Shown here: one piece after another, positions 1-6,028 of the stretch | Layout: every line of letters begins with the position of its first letter | How positions within the stretch are numbered: position 1 is the first letter of the stretch | Origin: Pelagadaptatus aseana | GTDB taxonomy: Bacteria > Pseudomonadota > Gammaproteobacteria > Pseudomonadales > Cellvibrionaceae | Length of the DNA stretch: 13,752 bases | NCBI GenBank assembly: GCA_040365065.1 | Contig: BAABNI010000022.1 | Location: 1 to 13,752 of the forward strand | Reading direction: 5' to 3' | Notes under the pieces: generated by a model | What the model was told of the DNA's origin: nothing | The model's database searches: none | The model's input: only the letters and a program-made list of their open reading frames with translations | Made by a program: the position numbers and the translations under genes

Positions 1-24
1 ATGGCGATGAAAAAAGTTGCTTAA
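1..24 (+). other. Possible 3' end of an upstream gene
   Basis: In frame 1 the first eight codons run to a TAA at 22-24 and would encode MAMKKVA. This could be the last residues of a gene entering from the left, or a chance open stretch. No domain can be recognised and the true reading frame of any upstream gene cannot be established from this window. The remaining bases up to 50 show no convincing promoter. Confidence 0.2.
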
Positions 25-50
25 CTGGGGTGTACAGGTTTGCTTGACCA

Positions 51-63
51 CCTCAATTTGAGG
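51..63 (+). promoter_or_regulatory. Palindrome overlapping the TetR ribosome binding site
   Basis: The sequence CCTCAATTTGAGG is a perfect inverted repeat (6-bp arms, one central base). Its right arm contains most of the Shine-Dalgarno-like GAGGG at 60-64, four bases before the ATG at 69. TetR-family genes are often autoregulated through palindromes near their own start, so this is a candidate operator. It could alternatively affect ribosome access. Function is inferred; only the symmetry and position are seen. Confidence 0.35.
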
Positions 64-68
64 GTGTA

Positions 69-704
69 ATGGATAAAGCCAAATTAAAAGTCCAGCAATT
101 TCGTCAGCGAGAGCAAGCCATTCTGGATGCCGCCCTGGAATTATTGATAGAGCAGGGTGAGGACAAAGTCACCGTAGAGCAGATAGCGATGAAAGTCGAT
201 ATTGGCAAGGGCACCATCTACAAACACTTTACCTCCAAAACTGAAATATACATCCGCCTGTTGTTTGATTACGAAAATGGCCTGAAGGAAAAGCTTGAAA
301 AAGCCATTGAAGAGGCCGAGGGCGGTGATTACAACGCACCGGCAAGAGCCTATTTCTCTCATCGCGTCCAGGATCCGGTAAAAGCCAGACTGTTTCAGCG
401 CCTTGAAGAGCGATTGGTTGCAAATAATGAGGAAGTAGAGAAGCGCCAGGAATTGGATGCCGTAAGAAAGAAAGCACTGGATAAAATCAATCAGTCTTTT
501 GCTCGTCGAATCGAAGAGGGGCGCTTGCGCGAGGCCCCACCATATTATTACTACATGACCTACTGGGCTCTCACACAGGGCGCGGTTGAGCTCTATGACA
601 ATCCCTACTGCCAGAGCGTGGTTGACGACTTTGATGGCTTGCTGAAGTTTATTCAGGATGTAGGGGTTCATATCGGCATCGACCCAAATCTTGCCAAGCA
701 CTAA
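69..704 (+). CDS. TetR/AcrR family transcriptional regulator, PvrA-like
   Basis: A 211-aa cytoplasmic DNA-binding protein. Residues about 14-61 form the TetR N-terminal helix-turn-helix, with the typical 'LLIEQG', 'TVEQIA' and recognition-helix segment 'GKGTIYKHF' (46-54). The rest is the helical ligand and dimer domain, which is family-variable and includes a tyrosine run near 159-162. The ATG at 69 is preceded by GAGGG at 60-64 with short spacing. Length is normal for the family. Gene order (regulator, lipoprotein, DUF1285 protein, ETF:quinone oxidoreductase, etfBA) matches my recollection of the P. aeruginosa PA2957 locus, whose TetR protein PvrA controls long-chain fatty-acid use and responds to acyl-CoA. 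The family assignment is firm. PvrA orthology rests on synteny and is inference, and the ligand is unproven here. No terminator is seen directly after the gene, so read-through into the lipoprotein gene is possible. Confidence 0.88.
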   Translation: MDKAKLKVQQFRQREQAILDAALELLIEQGEDKVTVEQIAMKVDIGKGTIYKHFTSKTEIYIRLLFDYENGLKEKLEKAIEEAEGGDYNAPARAYFSHRVQDPVKARLFQRLEERLVANNEEVEKRQELDAVRKKALDKINQSFARRIEEGRLREAPPYYYYMTYWALTQGAVELYDNPYCQSVVDDFDGLLKFIQDVGVHIGIDPNLAKH

Positions 705-726
705 GCCTCGAAAGCAGCCCTAAATT

Positions 727-822
727 AACGTCTCAGGCAGCCGACACAGTCATTATTATCCGGTAGTATTTGTGCCTGACTTGCTAATAAGCAGGCCTTT
801 ACAGCAATTAATATGAGACGTT
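727..822 (+). promoter_or_regulatory. Overlapping inverted repeats in the lipoprotein gene leader
   Basis: AACGTCTCA at 727-735 is the exact reverse complement of TGAGACGTT at 814-822, which ends one base before the ATG at 824 and covers the only Shine-Dalgarno-like bases (GAG). A second perfect repeat, TCAGGCA at 733-739 with TGCCTGA at 773-779, shares bases 733-735 with the first, so the two helices compete. A read-through transcript from the TetR gene could therefore hide the start site in one conformation and free it in the other. Complementarity is seen directly; regulation is inference. Confidence 0.3.
741..769 (+). promoter_or_regulatory. Possible sigma70-type promoter for the lipoprotein gene
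   Basis: CCGACA (741-746) and TAGTAT (764-769) are separated by 17 bp and each matches the -35 or -10 consensus at four of six positions. Transcription would start near 776, giving a leader of about 48 nt that lacks the upstream repeat arm at 727-735. This is a moderate match found by eye; chance similarity is possible. Confidence 0.25.
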
Positions 823-823
823 C

Positions 824-1432
824 ATGCCCAAACTAATAAAGCTGCAGTTTTTGCTCGCTGTCGTCATTACTCTGCCAGCCTGTACCGCTGATTACACAAA
901 AAGCCTGGTAAAGCAGGGGCTTCAGGACAGTTACATCATTGACACCCCTGAGCTGTACAGCACCCGCCAATGGGTCATCCCCAACAGCGCTAGCATTTAT
1001 GTGGCTTTTCCTGGCGGCCCCTGGTCGATCCCATTACGCCGGAAAATGACCGCAGAGCTGGGGCAGGCCATGAACCGTTATTTCATTAATGTTCAATACC
1101 CCAACGACGAAGTCAGTCTGGATCGAGCCATATACACTGCCCAGGCACTACAGGCCCGTTATGTCGTCTATCCACAACTGGCTGGATATTCCAACAAGCT
1201 GAGCAGCTTTGTGGAAATCGACGAGGACTTTAACGATAACTATGACCAACTTGGCTTTGATCGGATCGAAATGCTGATGAAGCTCTATGACAGTCAAACG
1301 GGTAAGCTGATCGACGTTACTCACTTACGCGCCCGCAGCGGTTTGGCGTCTTTTGAACGCTCAAATCCCTCTGACCTTTTTGCTGACTCGTTTCAGGCTT
1401 ATGCACAAAGCCTCGTTAGAGTCTCACCCTAG
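824..1432 (+). CDS. Putative lipoprotein, DUF4823-like
   Basis: A 202-aa exported protein with a short basic N-terminus, a hydrophobic core (residues 9-17) and a lipobox LPAC with the acylated cysteine at position 20, so it should be processed by signal peptidase II and anchored in a membrane. No Asp follows the cysteine, which by the usual rule favours sorting to the outer membrane. The mature part resembles the DUF4823 family of Pseudomonas-type lipoproteins; the alternating hydrophobic pattern ('ARYVVYPQLAGY', 'RIEMLMKLYDSQTGKLID') suggests a compact alpha/beta domain. No catalytic motif is visible. It ends 8 bp before the DUF1285 gene and probably shares its transcript. Lipoprotein status is well supported; the family name is from memory, and the function is unknown. 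Confidence 0.75.
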   Translation: MPKLIKLQFLLAVVITLPACTADYTKSLVKQGLQDSYIIDTPELYSTRQWVIPNSASIYVAFPGGPWSIPLRRKMTAELGQAMNRYFINVQYPNDEVSLDRAIYTAQALQARYVVYPQLAGYSNKLSSFVEIDEDFNDNYDQLGFDRIEMLMKLYDSQTGKLIDVTHLRARSGLASFERSNPSDLFADSFQAYAQSLVRVSP

Positions 1433-1440
1433 GTTTTCTC

Positions 1441-1983
1441 ATGGAATCACTGATCGAAACAGCCTCCCGTTTGCAACAGGAGTTCGAAAACAAGCTCCCA
1501 CCGGTTGATCAATGGAATCCTGAGCTGAGCGGTGATCTCGATATGCGCATTGATCGAGAGGGGCGCTGGTATTATCAGGGAAGCCAGATTAAGCGGCAGT
1601 CGCTGGTCAAAATGTTCTCAAGCATACTGAAATACGAAGGGAATGATTATTATCTGGTTACACCGGTGGAGAAGTGGCGCATTCAGGTGGATATTGCCCC
1701 TTTTACAGTCATTGCAGCCAATCACAAAGACGGGCAACTGGTTTTGACGACCAACATCGGGAATGACATCGTCGTTGACGATCAGCATCCGATTTTCGTG
1801 ACCCAAGCCGATGATGGGCAACCGCTGCCAATAGCCATAGTGCAAAGAGGGTTCCAAGCCCTGATCGGGCGCTCGGTATTCTATGACCTGATCAATAATG
1901 CCGAAACAGTTGTTGCCGCTGACGGAACTGAGCAACTGATGGTTAAAAGCGGCAACTGTTCGTTCAGTCTGGGCAGCTACTGA
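1441..1983 (+). CDS. DUF1285 domain-containing protein
   Basis: A 180-aa protein without signal peptide or membrane segment, so presumably cytoplasmic. Its central part, 'DMRIDREGRWYYQGSQIKRQSLVKMFSSIL' in outline (about 34-62), followed by 'EGNDYYLVTPVEKWRIQVDIAPF' in outline, carries the DUF1285 hallmarks: a 'G-x-W-Y-x-G' strand and the 'YYLVTPVEKW' segment. Length is typical of the family, which has no established biochemical role. It lies 8 bp after the lipoprotein gene with only a weak AGG upstream of its ATG, which suggests translational coupling or shared transcription, and it ends just before a bidirectional terminator shared with the convergent ETF:quinone oxidoreductase gene. Adjacency to the fatty-acid and ETF module is conserved in Pseudomonas as far as I recall, which hints at a linked but unknown function. 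Confidence 0.85.
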   Translation: MESLIETASRLQQEFENKLPPVDQWNPELSGDLDMRIDREGRWYYQGSQIKRQSLVKMFSSILKYEGNDYYLVTPVEKWRIQVDIAPFTVIAANHKDGQLVLTTNIGNDIVVDDQHPIFVTQADDGQPLPIAIVQRGFQALIGRSVFYDLINNAETVVAADGTEQLMVKSGNCSFSLGSY

Positions 1984-2031
1984 TCACCTCATCAACTCTC
2001 TGCTGCGGCATCCATAAGCCCATAAATTCAT

Positions 2032-2062
2032 AAAAAAAAGGAGCCGTCTGGCTCCTTTTTTT
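2032..2062. terminator. Bidirectional rho-independent terminator
   Basis: A 6-bp GC-rich stem (GGAGCC 2040-2045 with GGCTCC 2050-2055) and a 4-nt loop are flanked by an A-tract on the left (2032-2039) and a T-tract on the right (2056-2062). It therefore works as a hairpin plus U-run in both directions. It sits between the convergent DUF1285 and ETF:quinone oxidoreductase genes and should end both transcripts. Confidence 0.92.
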
Positions 2063-2106
2063 GCGCCTTCCCGACATTAAGAAAGGCTTGCAACCCATTA
2101 ATATGA

Positions 2107-3750
2107 TTACATATTTGGGTAGTTTGGACCGCCAGTTCCTTCCGGAGTTACCCACACGATGTTCTGGGTAGGATCTTTGATGTCACAGGTCTTACAGTGC
2201 ACACAGTTCTGTGCATTAATCTGCAGTCGCTTGTCTCCAGTTTCTTCACTTTCAACGATCTCATACACGCCAGCAGGGCAGTAGCGCTGGGCAGGCTCAT
2301 CGTAGATCGCGAGATTGGTCTTAACAGGAACCTCGGCATCTTTAAGCGTCAGATGACAGGGCTGATCCTCTTCATGGTTGGTGTTCGACAGGAACACGGA
2401 AGACAGCTTGTCAAAGCTCAGCTTGCCATCGGGTTTCGGGTAGCTGATTTTCGGACACTCAGAAGCAGGTTTCAGTTGTTCATGATCCGGTTTTGGATCA
2501 GACAGGGTCCATGGCAGCTTGCCGTTAAACAGATTGATATCAATAAAGGCGTATGCAGAGCCAACCAGGTTACCCCATTTGTGCTGAGCTGGGCCAAAGT
2601 TGCGCTGATCGTACAGCTCCTGATAGGCCCAGGAGGCCTTGTAAGCTTCACCAAATTCAGACAGATCGGTACTGGTGTGACCGTTGGTAATGGCCTCTAC
2701 AACACTTTCCGCCGCAATCATGCCTGACTTCATGGCGGTGTGAGAGCCTTTGATCTTGGCAAAGTTGAGAGTACCGGCGTCACAGCCGATCAACAAACCA
2801 CCGGGGAAGTGCATCTTCGGTTGAGATTGGATTCCACCTTTGGCAATAGCGCGAGCACCATAAGAAGTGCGCTCACCGCCTTCCAGATACTGTTTGACCA
2901 CTGGGTGGTGCTTGTAGCGCTGGAACTCGTCAAATGGACTCAAGTGAGGATTGGTGTAGGACAGATCGGTAATCAGACCACAAACCACCTGATTGTCCTC
3001 AATGTGATACAGGAAACTACCACCGGCAGCGCCGTTTTCAGCCAGAGGCCAGCCAGCCGTATGAACTACCAGACCTTCCTGATGCTGCTCAGCAGGGATT
3101 TTCCAGATTTCTTTGATGCCAATGCCGTAGTGCTGAGGCTCTTTACCTTCATCCAGATTGAATTTGGAAATCAGTTGCTTGCCCAAGTGGCCACGACAAC
3201 CTTCAGCAAACAGGGTGTATTTACCGTGCAGCTCCATGCCCGGCATGTAGGAGTCTTTTTGCTCGCCATTCATGCCGATACCCATATCACCGGTAGCAAT
3301 ACCTTTAACGCTGCCATCTTCGTTATAGATAATTTCTGACGCCGCAAACCCGGGATAAATATCAACACCCAGCGCTTCCGCCTGCTCAGCCAGCCAGCGG
3401 CAGAGATTGCCCAGACTGATAATGTAGTTACCTTCGTTGTGCATGGTTTTTGGTACCAGCAAACCTGGTACCTTCTGTCCCGCCTCAGCATTCTTCAGGT
3501 AATAAATGTCATCGCCTTTAACAGCGGTATTCAGGGGGGCGCCTTTCTCTTTCCAGTCTGGGAAGAGTTCGTTCAGAGCCTTGGGCTCGAACACCGCGCC
3601 AGAGAGGATATGCGCGCCAACCTCGGAGCCTTTTTCTACAACAACAACACTGAGCTCTTCATTTAACTGACGAATACGGCACGCCGCTGCCAGGCCGGAA
3701 GGGCCTGCACCAACGATGACCACATCGTATTCCATAAATTCACGTTCCAC
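2107..3750 (-). CDS. etfD: Electron transfer flavoprotein-ubiquinone oxidoreductase (ETF-QO)
   Basis: This membrane-associated FAD and 4Fe-4S enzyme oxidises reduced ETF and reduces ubiquinone, linking acyl-CoA and related dehydrogenases to the respiratory chain. The protein is 547 aa from the start chosen here. It has an N-terminal dinucleotide-binding motif GAGPSG (14-19), a long FAD and quinone-binding body, and a C-terminal ferredoxin-like domain with cysteines at 491, 516, 519 and 522. The 25-3-3 spacing matches the cluster ligands of mitochondrial ETF-QO. The frame stays open to a GTG at 3759, but that codon lies inside the Shine-Dalgarno sequence. The GTG at 3750 lies 8 nt after GAGGAG and gives the usual N-terminus 'MEREFMEYDVVIVGAGPSG'. 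It is transcribed divergently from etfBA, its direct electron-donor complex, and ends at the shared terminator. Identification is very secure. Confidence 0.97.
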   Translation of the reverse strand: MEREFMEYDVVIVGAGPSGLAAACRIRQLNEELSVVVVEKGSEVGAHILSGAVFEPKALNELFPDWKEKGAPLNTAVKGDDIYYLKNAEAGQKVPGLLVPKTMHNEGNYIISLGNLCRWLAEQAEALGVDIYPGFAASEIIYNEDGSVKGIATGDMGIGMNGEQKDSYMPGMELHGKYTLFAEGCRGHLGKQLISKFNLDEGKEPQHYGIGIKEIWKIPAEQHQEGLVVHTAGWPLAENGAAGGSFLYHIEDNQVVCGLITDLSYTNPHLSPFDEFQRYKHHPVVKQYLEGGERTSYGARAIAKGGIQSQPKMHFPGGLLIGCDAGTLNFAKIKGSHTAMKSGMIAAESVVEAITNGHTSTDLSEFGEAYKASWAYQELYDQRNFGPAQHKWGNLVGSAYAFIDINLFNGKLPWTLSDPKPDHEQLKPASECPKISYPKPDGKLSFDKLSSVFLSNTNHEEDQPCHLTLKDAEVPVKTNLAIYDEPAQRYCPAGVYEIVESEETGDKRLQINAQNCVHCKTCDIKDPTQNIVWVTPEGTGGPNYPNM

Positions 3751-3758
3751 AGGTATCA

Positions 3759-3764
3759 CTCCTC
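3759..3764 (-). promoter_or_regulatory. Ribosome binding site that fixes the ETF-QO start
   Basis: Read on the reverse strand, GAGGAG is followed after 8 nt by GTG at 3750-3748. An upstream in-frame GTG (3759-3757) overlaps the purine run and cannot use it, and the next ATG (3735) lies more than 20 nt away. The 3750 GTG is therefore the best initiation codon. Confidence 0.75.
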
Positions 3765-3789
3765 ATCTAGCTCTAAAAATAGGTGTTCC

Positions 3790-3822
3790 GTAAGTTTTTC
3801 TTTACGAAAAAACAAAACTTAC
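3790..3822 (-). repeat. Inverted repeat in the ETF-QO 5' leader
   Basis: GTAAGTTTT (3790-3798) and AAAACTTAC (3814-3822) are perfect 9-bp complementary arms with a 15-nt AT-rich centre. If transcription starts near 3868 the repeat lies in the untranslated leader of the ETF-QO mRNA, about 26 nt upstream of its Shine-Dalgarno sequence. It could be an RNA hairpin or a repressor site downstream of the promoter. It lacks a U-tract typical of terminators and does not match the PsrA consensus (GAAAC-GTTTC type) that I know. Confidence 0.45.
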
Positions 3823-3874
3823 AGGATCTAATTTTTTATACCCCCCAAATAGCAGGGACAATTTTGTGGGCGCC

Positions 3875-3904
3875 ATTATATAGACACATCATAGCTTGTA
3901 CCAA
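3875..3904 (-). promoter_or_regulatory. Sigma70-like promoter for ETF-QO
   Basis: On the reverse strand the -35 element TTGGTA (3904-3899) is followed after 18 bp by a perfect -10 element TATAAT (3880-3875). Transcription would start near 3868, giving a leader of about 118 nt before the GTG at 3750. This is the best promoter match in the divergent region. Experimental start-site data are lacking. Confidence 0.6.
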
Positions 3905-3931
3905 TGTCTAATAGACGCTTTGGCACGGCAG

Positions 3932-3946
3932 AACAAGGATCTTGTT
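3932..3946. repeat. 15-bp palindrome, candidate operator
   Basis: AACAAG and CTTGTT are perfect 6-bp arms separated by GAT. The element lies about 30 bp upstream of the -35 box of the ETF-QO promoter and 294 bp before etfB, a position that suits an activator or a shared divergent regulator. Which protein, if any, binds is unknown; the TetR protein at 69-704 is one candidate. Confidence 0.35.
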
Positions 3947-4150
3947 GCATTATGTCAAGCAAGCGTTTGAAAATGTACAAAAATACAGCAAATACAAACA
4001 CTTCTAGCAATGACGTTAATAGCCCCGAAGCCGCCAGACAACGCATGAATGGGTCTGACTTTATAAATGAAGTATTGATTTTGCAGGTCGAAAACGGCAA
4101 CATATCGGCCGCCTGAAAGCGTGTCCCCCTGAAAGAAGGGTAACTAACAA

Positions 4151-4206
4151 GCGTTTCGGGCGTTGGAAACGCCATGCCATTTATCTTTTTAGATAAGTCT
4201 GGCGTT
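4151..4206 (+). promoter_or_regulatory. Mutually exclusive hairpins upstream of etfB
   Basis: AACGCCA (4168-4174) can pair with TGGCGTT (4200-4206), enclosing an inner TTATCT/AGATAA stem (4181-4186 with 4191-4196) with a TTTT loop. This makes a 39-nt two-tier hairpin ending 33 nt before the etfB ATG. The same strand can instead pair upstream: GGCGTT (4159-4164) with AACGCC (4168-4173), or GCGTTTC (4151-4157) with GAAACGC (4166-4172). The structures share bases 4166-4174 and exclude one another. It could be a cis-acting RNA leader or a cluster of DNA-binding half-sites. No known riboswitch class is recognised, and it contains no tract typical of a terminator. Confidence 0.35.
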
Positions 4207-4239
4207 CAACCCCAATTAGATTAAGCGAATGGAATACCC

Positions 4240-4989
4240 ATGAAGATTCTTGTTGCAGTTAAACGTGTGGTTGACTACAACGTTAAGGTTCGTCCGAAGT
4301 CTGACGGCACCGACGTTGATATCGCCAACGCCAAGATGTCCATCAACCCTTTCTGTGAAATTGCTGTTGAAGAAGCAGTTCGCCTGAAAGAGAAGGGCAC
4401 CGCTACCGAAATCGTAGCCGTATCAATGGGACCTAAGCAGTCTCAAGAACAAATTCGTACCGCTATGGCTCTGGGCGCCGATCGTGGCATCCTGGTTGAA
4501 ACCGATGCCGAGCTGCAGCCACTGGCTGTTGCCAAGTGCCTGAAAGCCATCGTTGAAAAAGAAAGCCCAGACATGATCATCATGGGCAAGCAGTCCATCG
4601 ACGGCGACAACAATCAGACTGGCCAGATGCTTGGCGCTCTGACTGGCATGCCTCAGGGTACCTTCGCTTCAGAAGTTGCCATTGAAGATGGCAAGGTTAA
4701 CGTAACCCGTGAAATTGATGGTGGTCTGCAGACTGTTGCATTGAACCTGCCAGCGATTGTTACCACCGACCTGCGTCTGAACGAGCCACGTTACGCTTCT
4801 CTGCCTAACATCATGAAAGCCAAGAAGAAGCCTCTGGACACCACCTCTCCAGAAGATCTGGGTGTTGATGTGACTCCACGCGTTCAAACTCTGAAAGTTG
4901 AGCCACCTGCCGAGCGTCAAGCGGGCATCAAGGTTGCCGACATTGCAGAACTGGTAGACAAACTGAAAAACGAGGCGAAGGTAATCTAA
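4240..4989 (+). CDS. etfB: Electron transfer flavoprotein subunit beta
   Basis: The 249-aa beta subunit of the cytoplasmic ETF heterodimer, which accepts electrons from acyl-CoA and other flavin dehydrogenases and hands them to ETF-QO. The N-terminus 'MKILVAVKRVVDYNVKVRP' and the family signature around 'NPFCEIAVEEAVRLKEKG' (36-53) are clear. Residues 116-128 ('GKQSIDGDNNQTG') match the AMP-binding loop. Residues 184-197 ('RYASLPNIMKAKKK') match the recognition loop that docks onto partner dehydrogenases, with L188 at the anchor-leucine position known in the human protein. Length is normal. GGAAT at 4231-4235 is a suitable ribosome binding site. Its TAA overlaps the etfA ATG by one base, so the two subunits are translationally coupled. 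It is clearly a bifurcation-independent (group 1 type) ETF, given the partner ETF-QO next door. Confidence 0.97.
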   Translation: MKILVAVKRVVDYNVKVRPKSDGTDVDIANAKMSINPFCEIAVEEAVRLKEKGTATEIVAVSMGPKQSQEQIRTAMALGADRGILVETDAELQPLAVAKCLKAIVEKESPDMIIMGKQSIDGDNNQTGQMLGALTGMPQGTFASEVAIEDGKVNVTREIDGGLQTVALNLPAIVTTDLRLNEPRYASLPNIMKAKKKPLDTTSPEDLGVDVTPRVQTLKVEPPAERQAGIKVADIAELVDKLKNEAKVI

Positions 4990-5915
4990 TGAGCATTTTA
5001 GTAATTGCTGAACACGACAACGCCAGCCTCAAGGGTGCTACTCTGAACACCATTGCGGCGGCCAAAGCCATTGGTGGCGATATTGACGTACTGGTTGCTG
5101 GTAGCGACTGTGGTGGCGCTGCTACTGCCGCTGCTGCTGCTGAAGGCGTTAGCAAGGTAATCAAAGCTGACGATGCCGCTTTTGCCAATCAACTGGCTGA
5201 AAACGTATCCCTGCTGGTTGCCGAGCTGGGTAAGAACTACACCCACATTCTGGCTCCTGCGACTTCCAACGGTAAAAACATCGCTCCTCGCGCTGCCGCT
5301 CTGCTGGACGTTCAAGCCATTTCGGACATCATCTCTGTTGAAGGTGCCGACACCTTTAAGCGTCCAGTATACGCCGGTAACGTTATCGCTACCGTTCAGA
5401 GCTCTGACGCCATCAAAGTAATCACCGTTCGTGGTACTGCGTTTGATCCCGTTGCTGCCGAAGGTGGTTCTGCCGCTATCGAAGACGCCGCTGGCCAAGA
5501 CGCCGGTGTATCCGCCTTTGTTGGTGAAGAACTAGCTGTAAGTGATCGCCCAGAGCTGACCGCTGCCAAGGTTGTTATTTCCGGTGGCCGTGGCATGCAG
5601 AATGGCGACAACTTCGAAATGCTGTACAAGGTAGCCGATAAGCTGGGCGCTGCGGTTGGTGCATCTCGTGCCGCTGTTGATGCGGGCTTCGTACCTAATG
5701 ACATGCAGGTTGGTCAAACCGGTAAGATCGTTGCTCCTGAGCTGTACATTGCTGTAGGTATCTCCGGTGCTATTCAGCATCTGGCTGGTATGAAAGACAG
5801 TAAAGTCATTGTTGCCATCAACAAAGACGAAGAAGCACCTATCTTCCAGGTTGCTGATTATGGTCTGGTTGCCGATCTGTTTGATGCGGTACCAGAGTTG
5901 GAAGGCAAGCTTTAA
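4989..5915 (+). CDS. etfA: Electron transfer flavoprotein subunit alpha
   Basis: The 308-aa FAD-carrying alpha subunit of ETF. The N-terminal domain forms the dimer with EtfB. The C-terminal domain (about 190-308) holds the FAD site: 'SGGRGM' (198-203), 'GASRAAVD' (224-231), 'QTGKIVAPELYIAVGISGA' (243-261) with the flavin-contacting Q243 and T244, and 'INKDEEAPIFQVADYG' (277-292). Length is typical. The start is fixed by the TAATG overlap with etfB, which gives equal subunit synthesis. It is followed by a strong terminator at 5953-5979, so etfBA forms a two-gene operon. The alanine-rich stretch at 43-51 is normal for the family. Confidence 0.97.
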   Translation: MSILVIAEHDNASLKGATLNTIAAAKAIGGDIDVLVAGSDCGGAATAAAAAEGVSKVIKADDAAFANQLAENVSLLVAELGKNYTHILAPATSNGKNIAPRAAALLDVQAISDIISVEGADTFKRPVYAGNVIATVQSSDAIKVITVRGTAFDPVAAEGGSAAIEDAAGQDAGVSAFVGEELAVSDRPELTAAKVVISGGRGMQNGDNFEMLYKVADKLGAAVGASRAAVDAGFVPNDMQVGQTGKIVAPELYIAVGISGAIQHLAGMKDSKVIVAINKDEEAPIFQVADYGLVADLFDAVPELEGKL

Positions 5916-5952
5916 TCGCTTGTTGATTCCATCCGAACGCTGTTTCGGAGAT

Positions 5953-5979
5953 AAAGCCGGCTATTTAGCCGGCTTTTTT
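5953..5979 (+). terminator. Rho-independent terminator after etfA
   Basis: AAAGCCGGC (5953-5961) pairs with GCCGGCTTT (5968-5976), and the loop-proximal TA/TA can extend the stem. A run of six T residues (5974-5979) follows. This ends the etfBA transcript 38 nt after the stop codon. The A-rich left flank is too short for a strong reverse signal. Confidence 0.93.
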
Positions 5980-6028
5980 GTACCCGCCTGATAAAACAGG
6001 CACTATTCCTGTGGTTAAAGGAAATTTG

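Larger units (their letters stand above)
3751..4239. other. 489-bp divergent control region between ETF-QO and etfBA
   Basis: No credible gene lies here. The two open frames in the region (forward 70 aa and reverse 99 aa) lack Shine-Dalgarno sequences and recognisable domains. The stretch is AT-rich compared with the flanking genes and holds a reverse-strand sigma70-like promoter (3875-3904), a 9-bp-arm inverted repeat (3790-3822), a palindrome (3932-3946) and structured repeats just upstream of etfB (4151-4206). For etfB I see only a weak promoter candidate, TATAAA at 4062-4067 without a good -35. It is unusually long and structured for two housekeeping genes, which suggests regulated, divergent expression. 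Confidence 0.7.

Noticed and set aside
2197..3339. Two long forward frames (176 and 199 codons) over the ETF-QO gene
   Set aside because: They are antisense shadows of a firmly identified gene and show no family features or start signals.
3904..4116. Forward 70-codon open frame in the ETF intergenic region
   Set aside because: It has no Shine-Dalgarno sequence, low-complexity Ser/Asn-rich translation, no recognisable domain, and overlaps a good reverse-strand promoter.
4151..4172. Possible PsrA/FadR-type fatty-acid operator
   Set aside because: The half sites read GTTTC...GAAAC with an 8-nt gap, the opposite orientation and spacing from the GAAAC-N2-4-GTTTC consensus.
3876..4175. Reverse 99-codon open frame in the ETF intergenic region, with a hydrophobic stretch
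   Set aside because: No ribosome binding site precedes the start, and the frame ends inside the ETF-QO promoter; composition looks like non-coding DNA.
5099..5150. Alanine-codon-rich stretch in etfA as a possible repeat array
   Set aside because: It encodes a normal low-complexity helix in this family and is not a precise tandem repeat.
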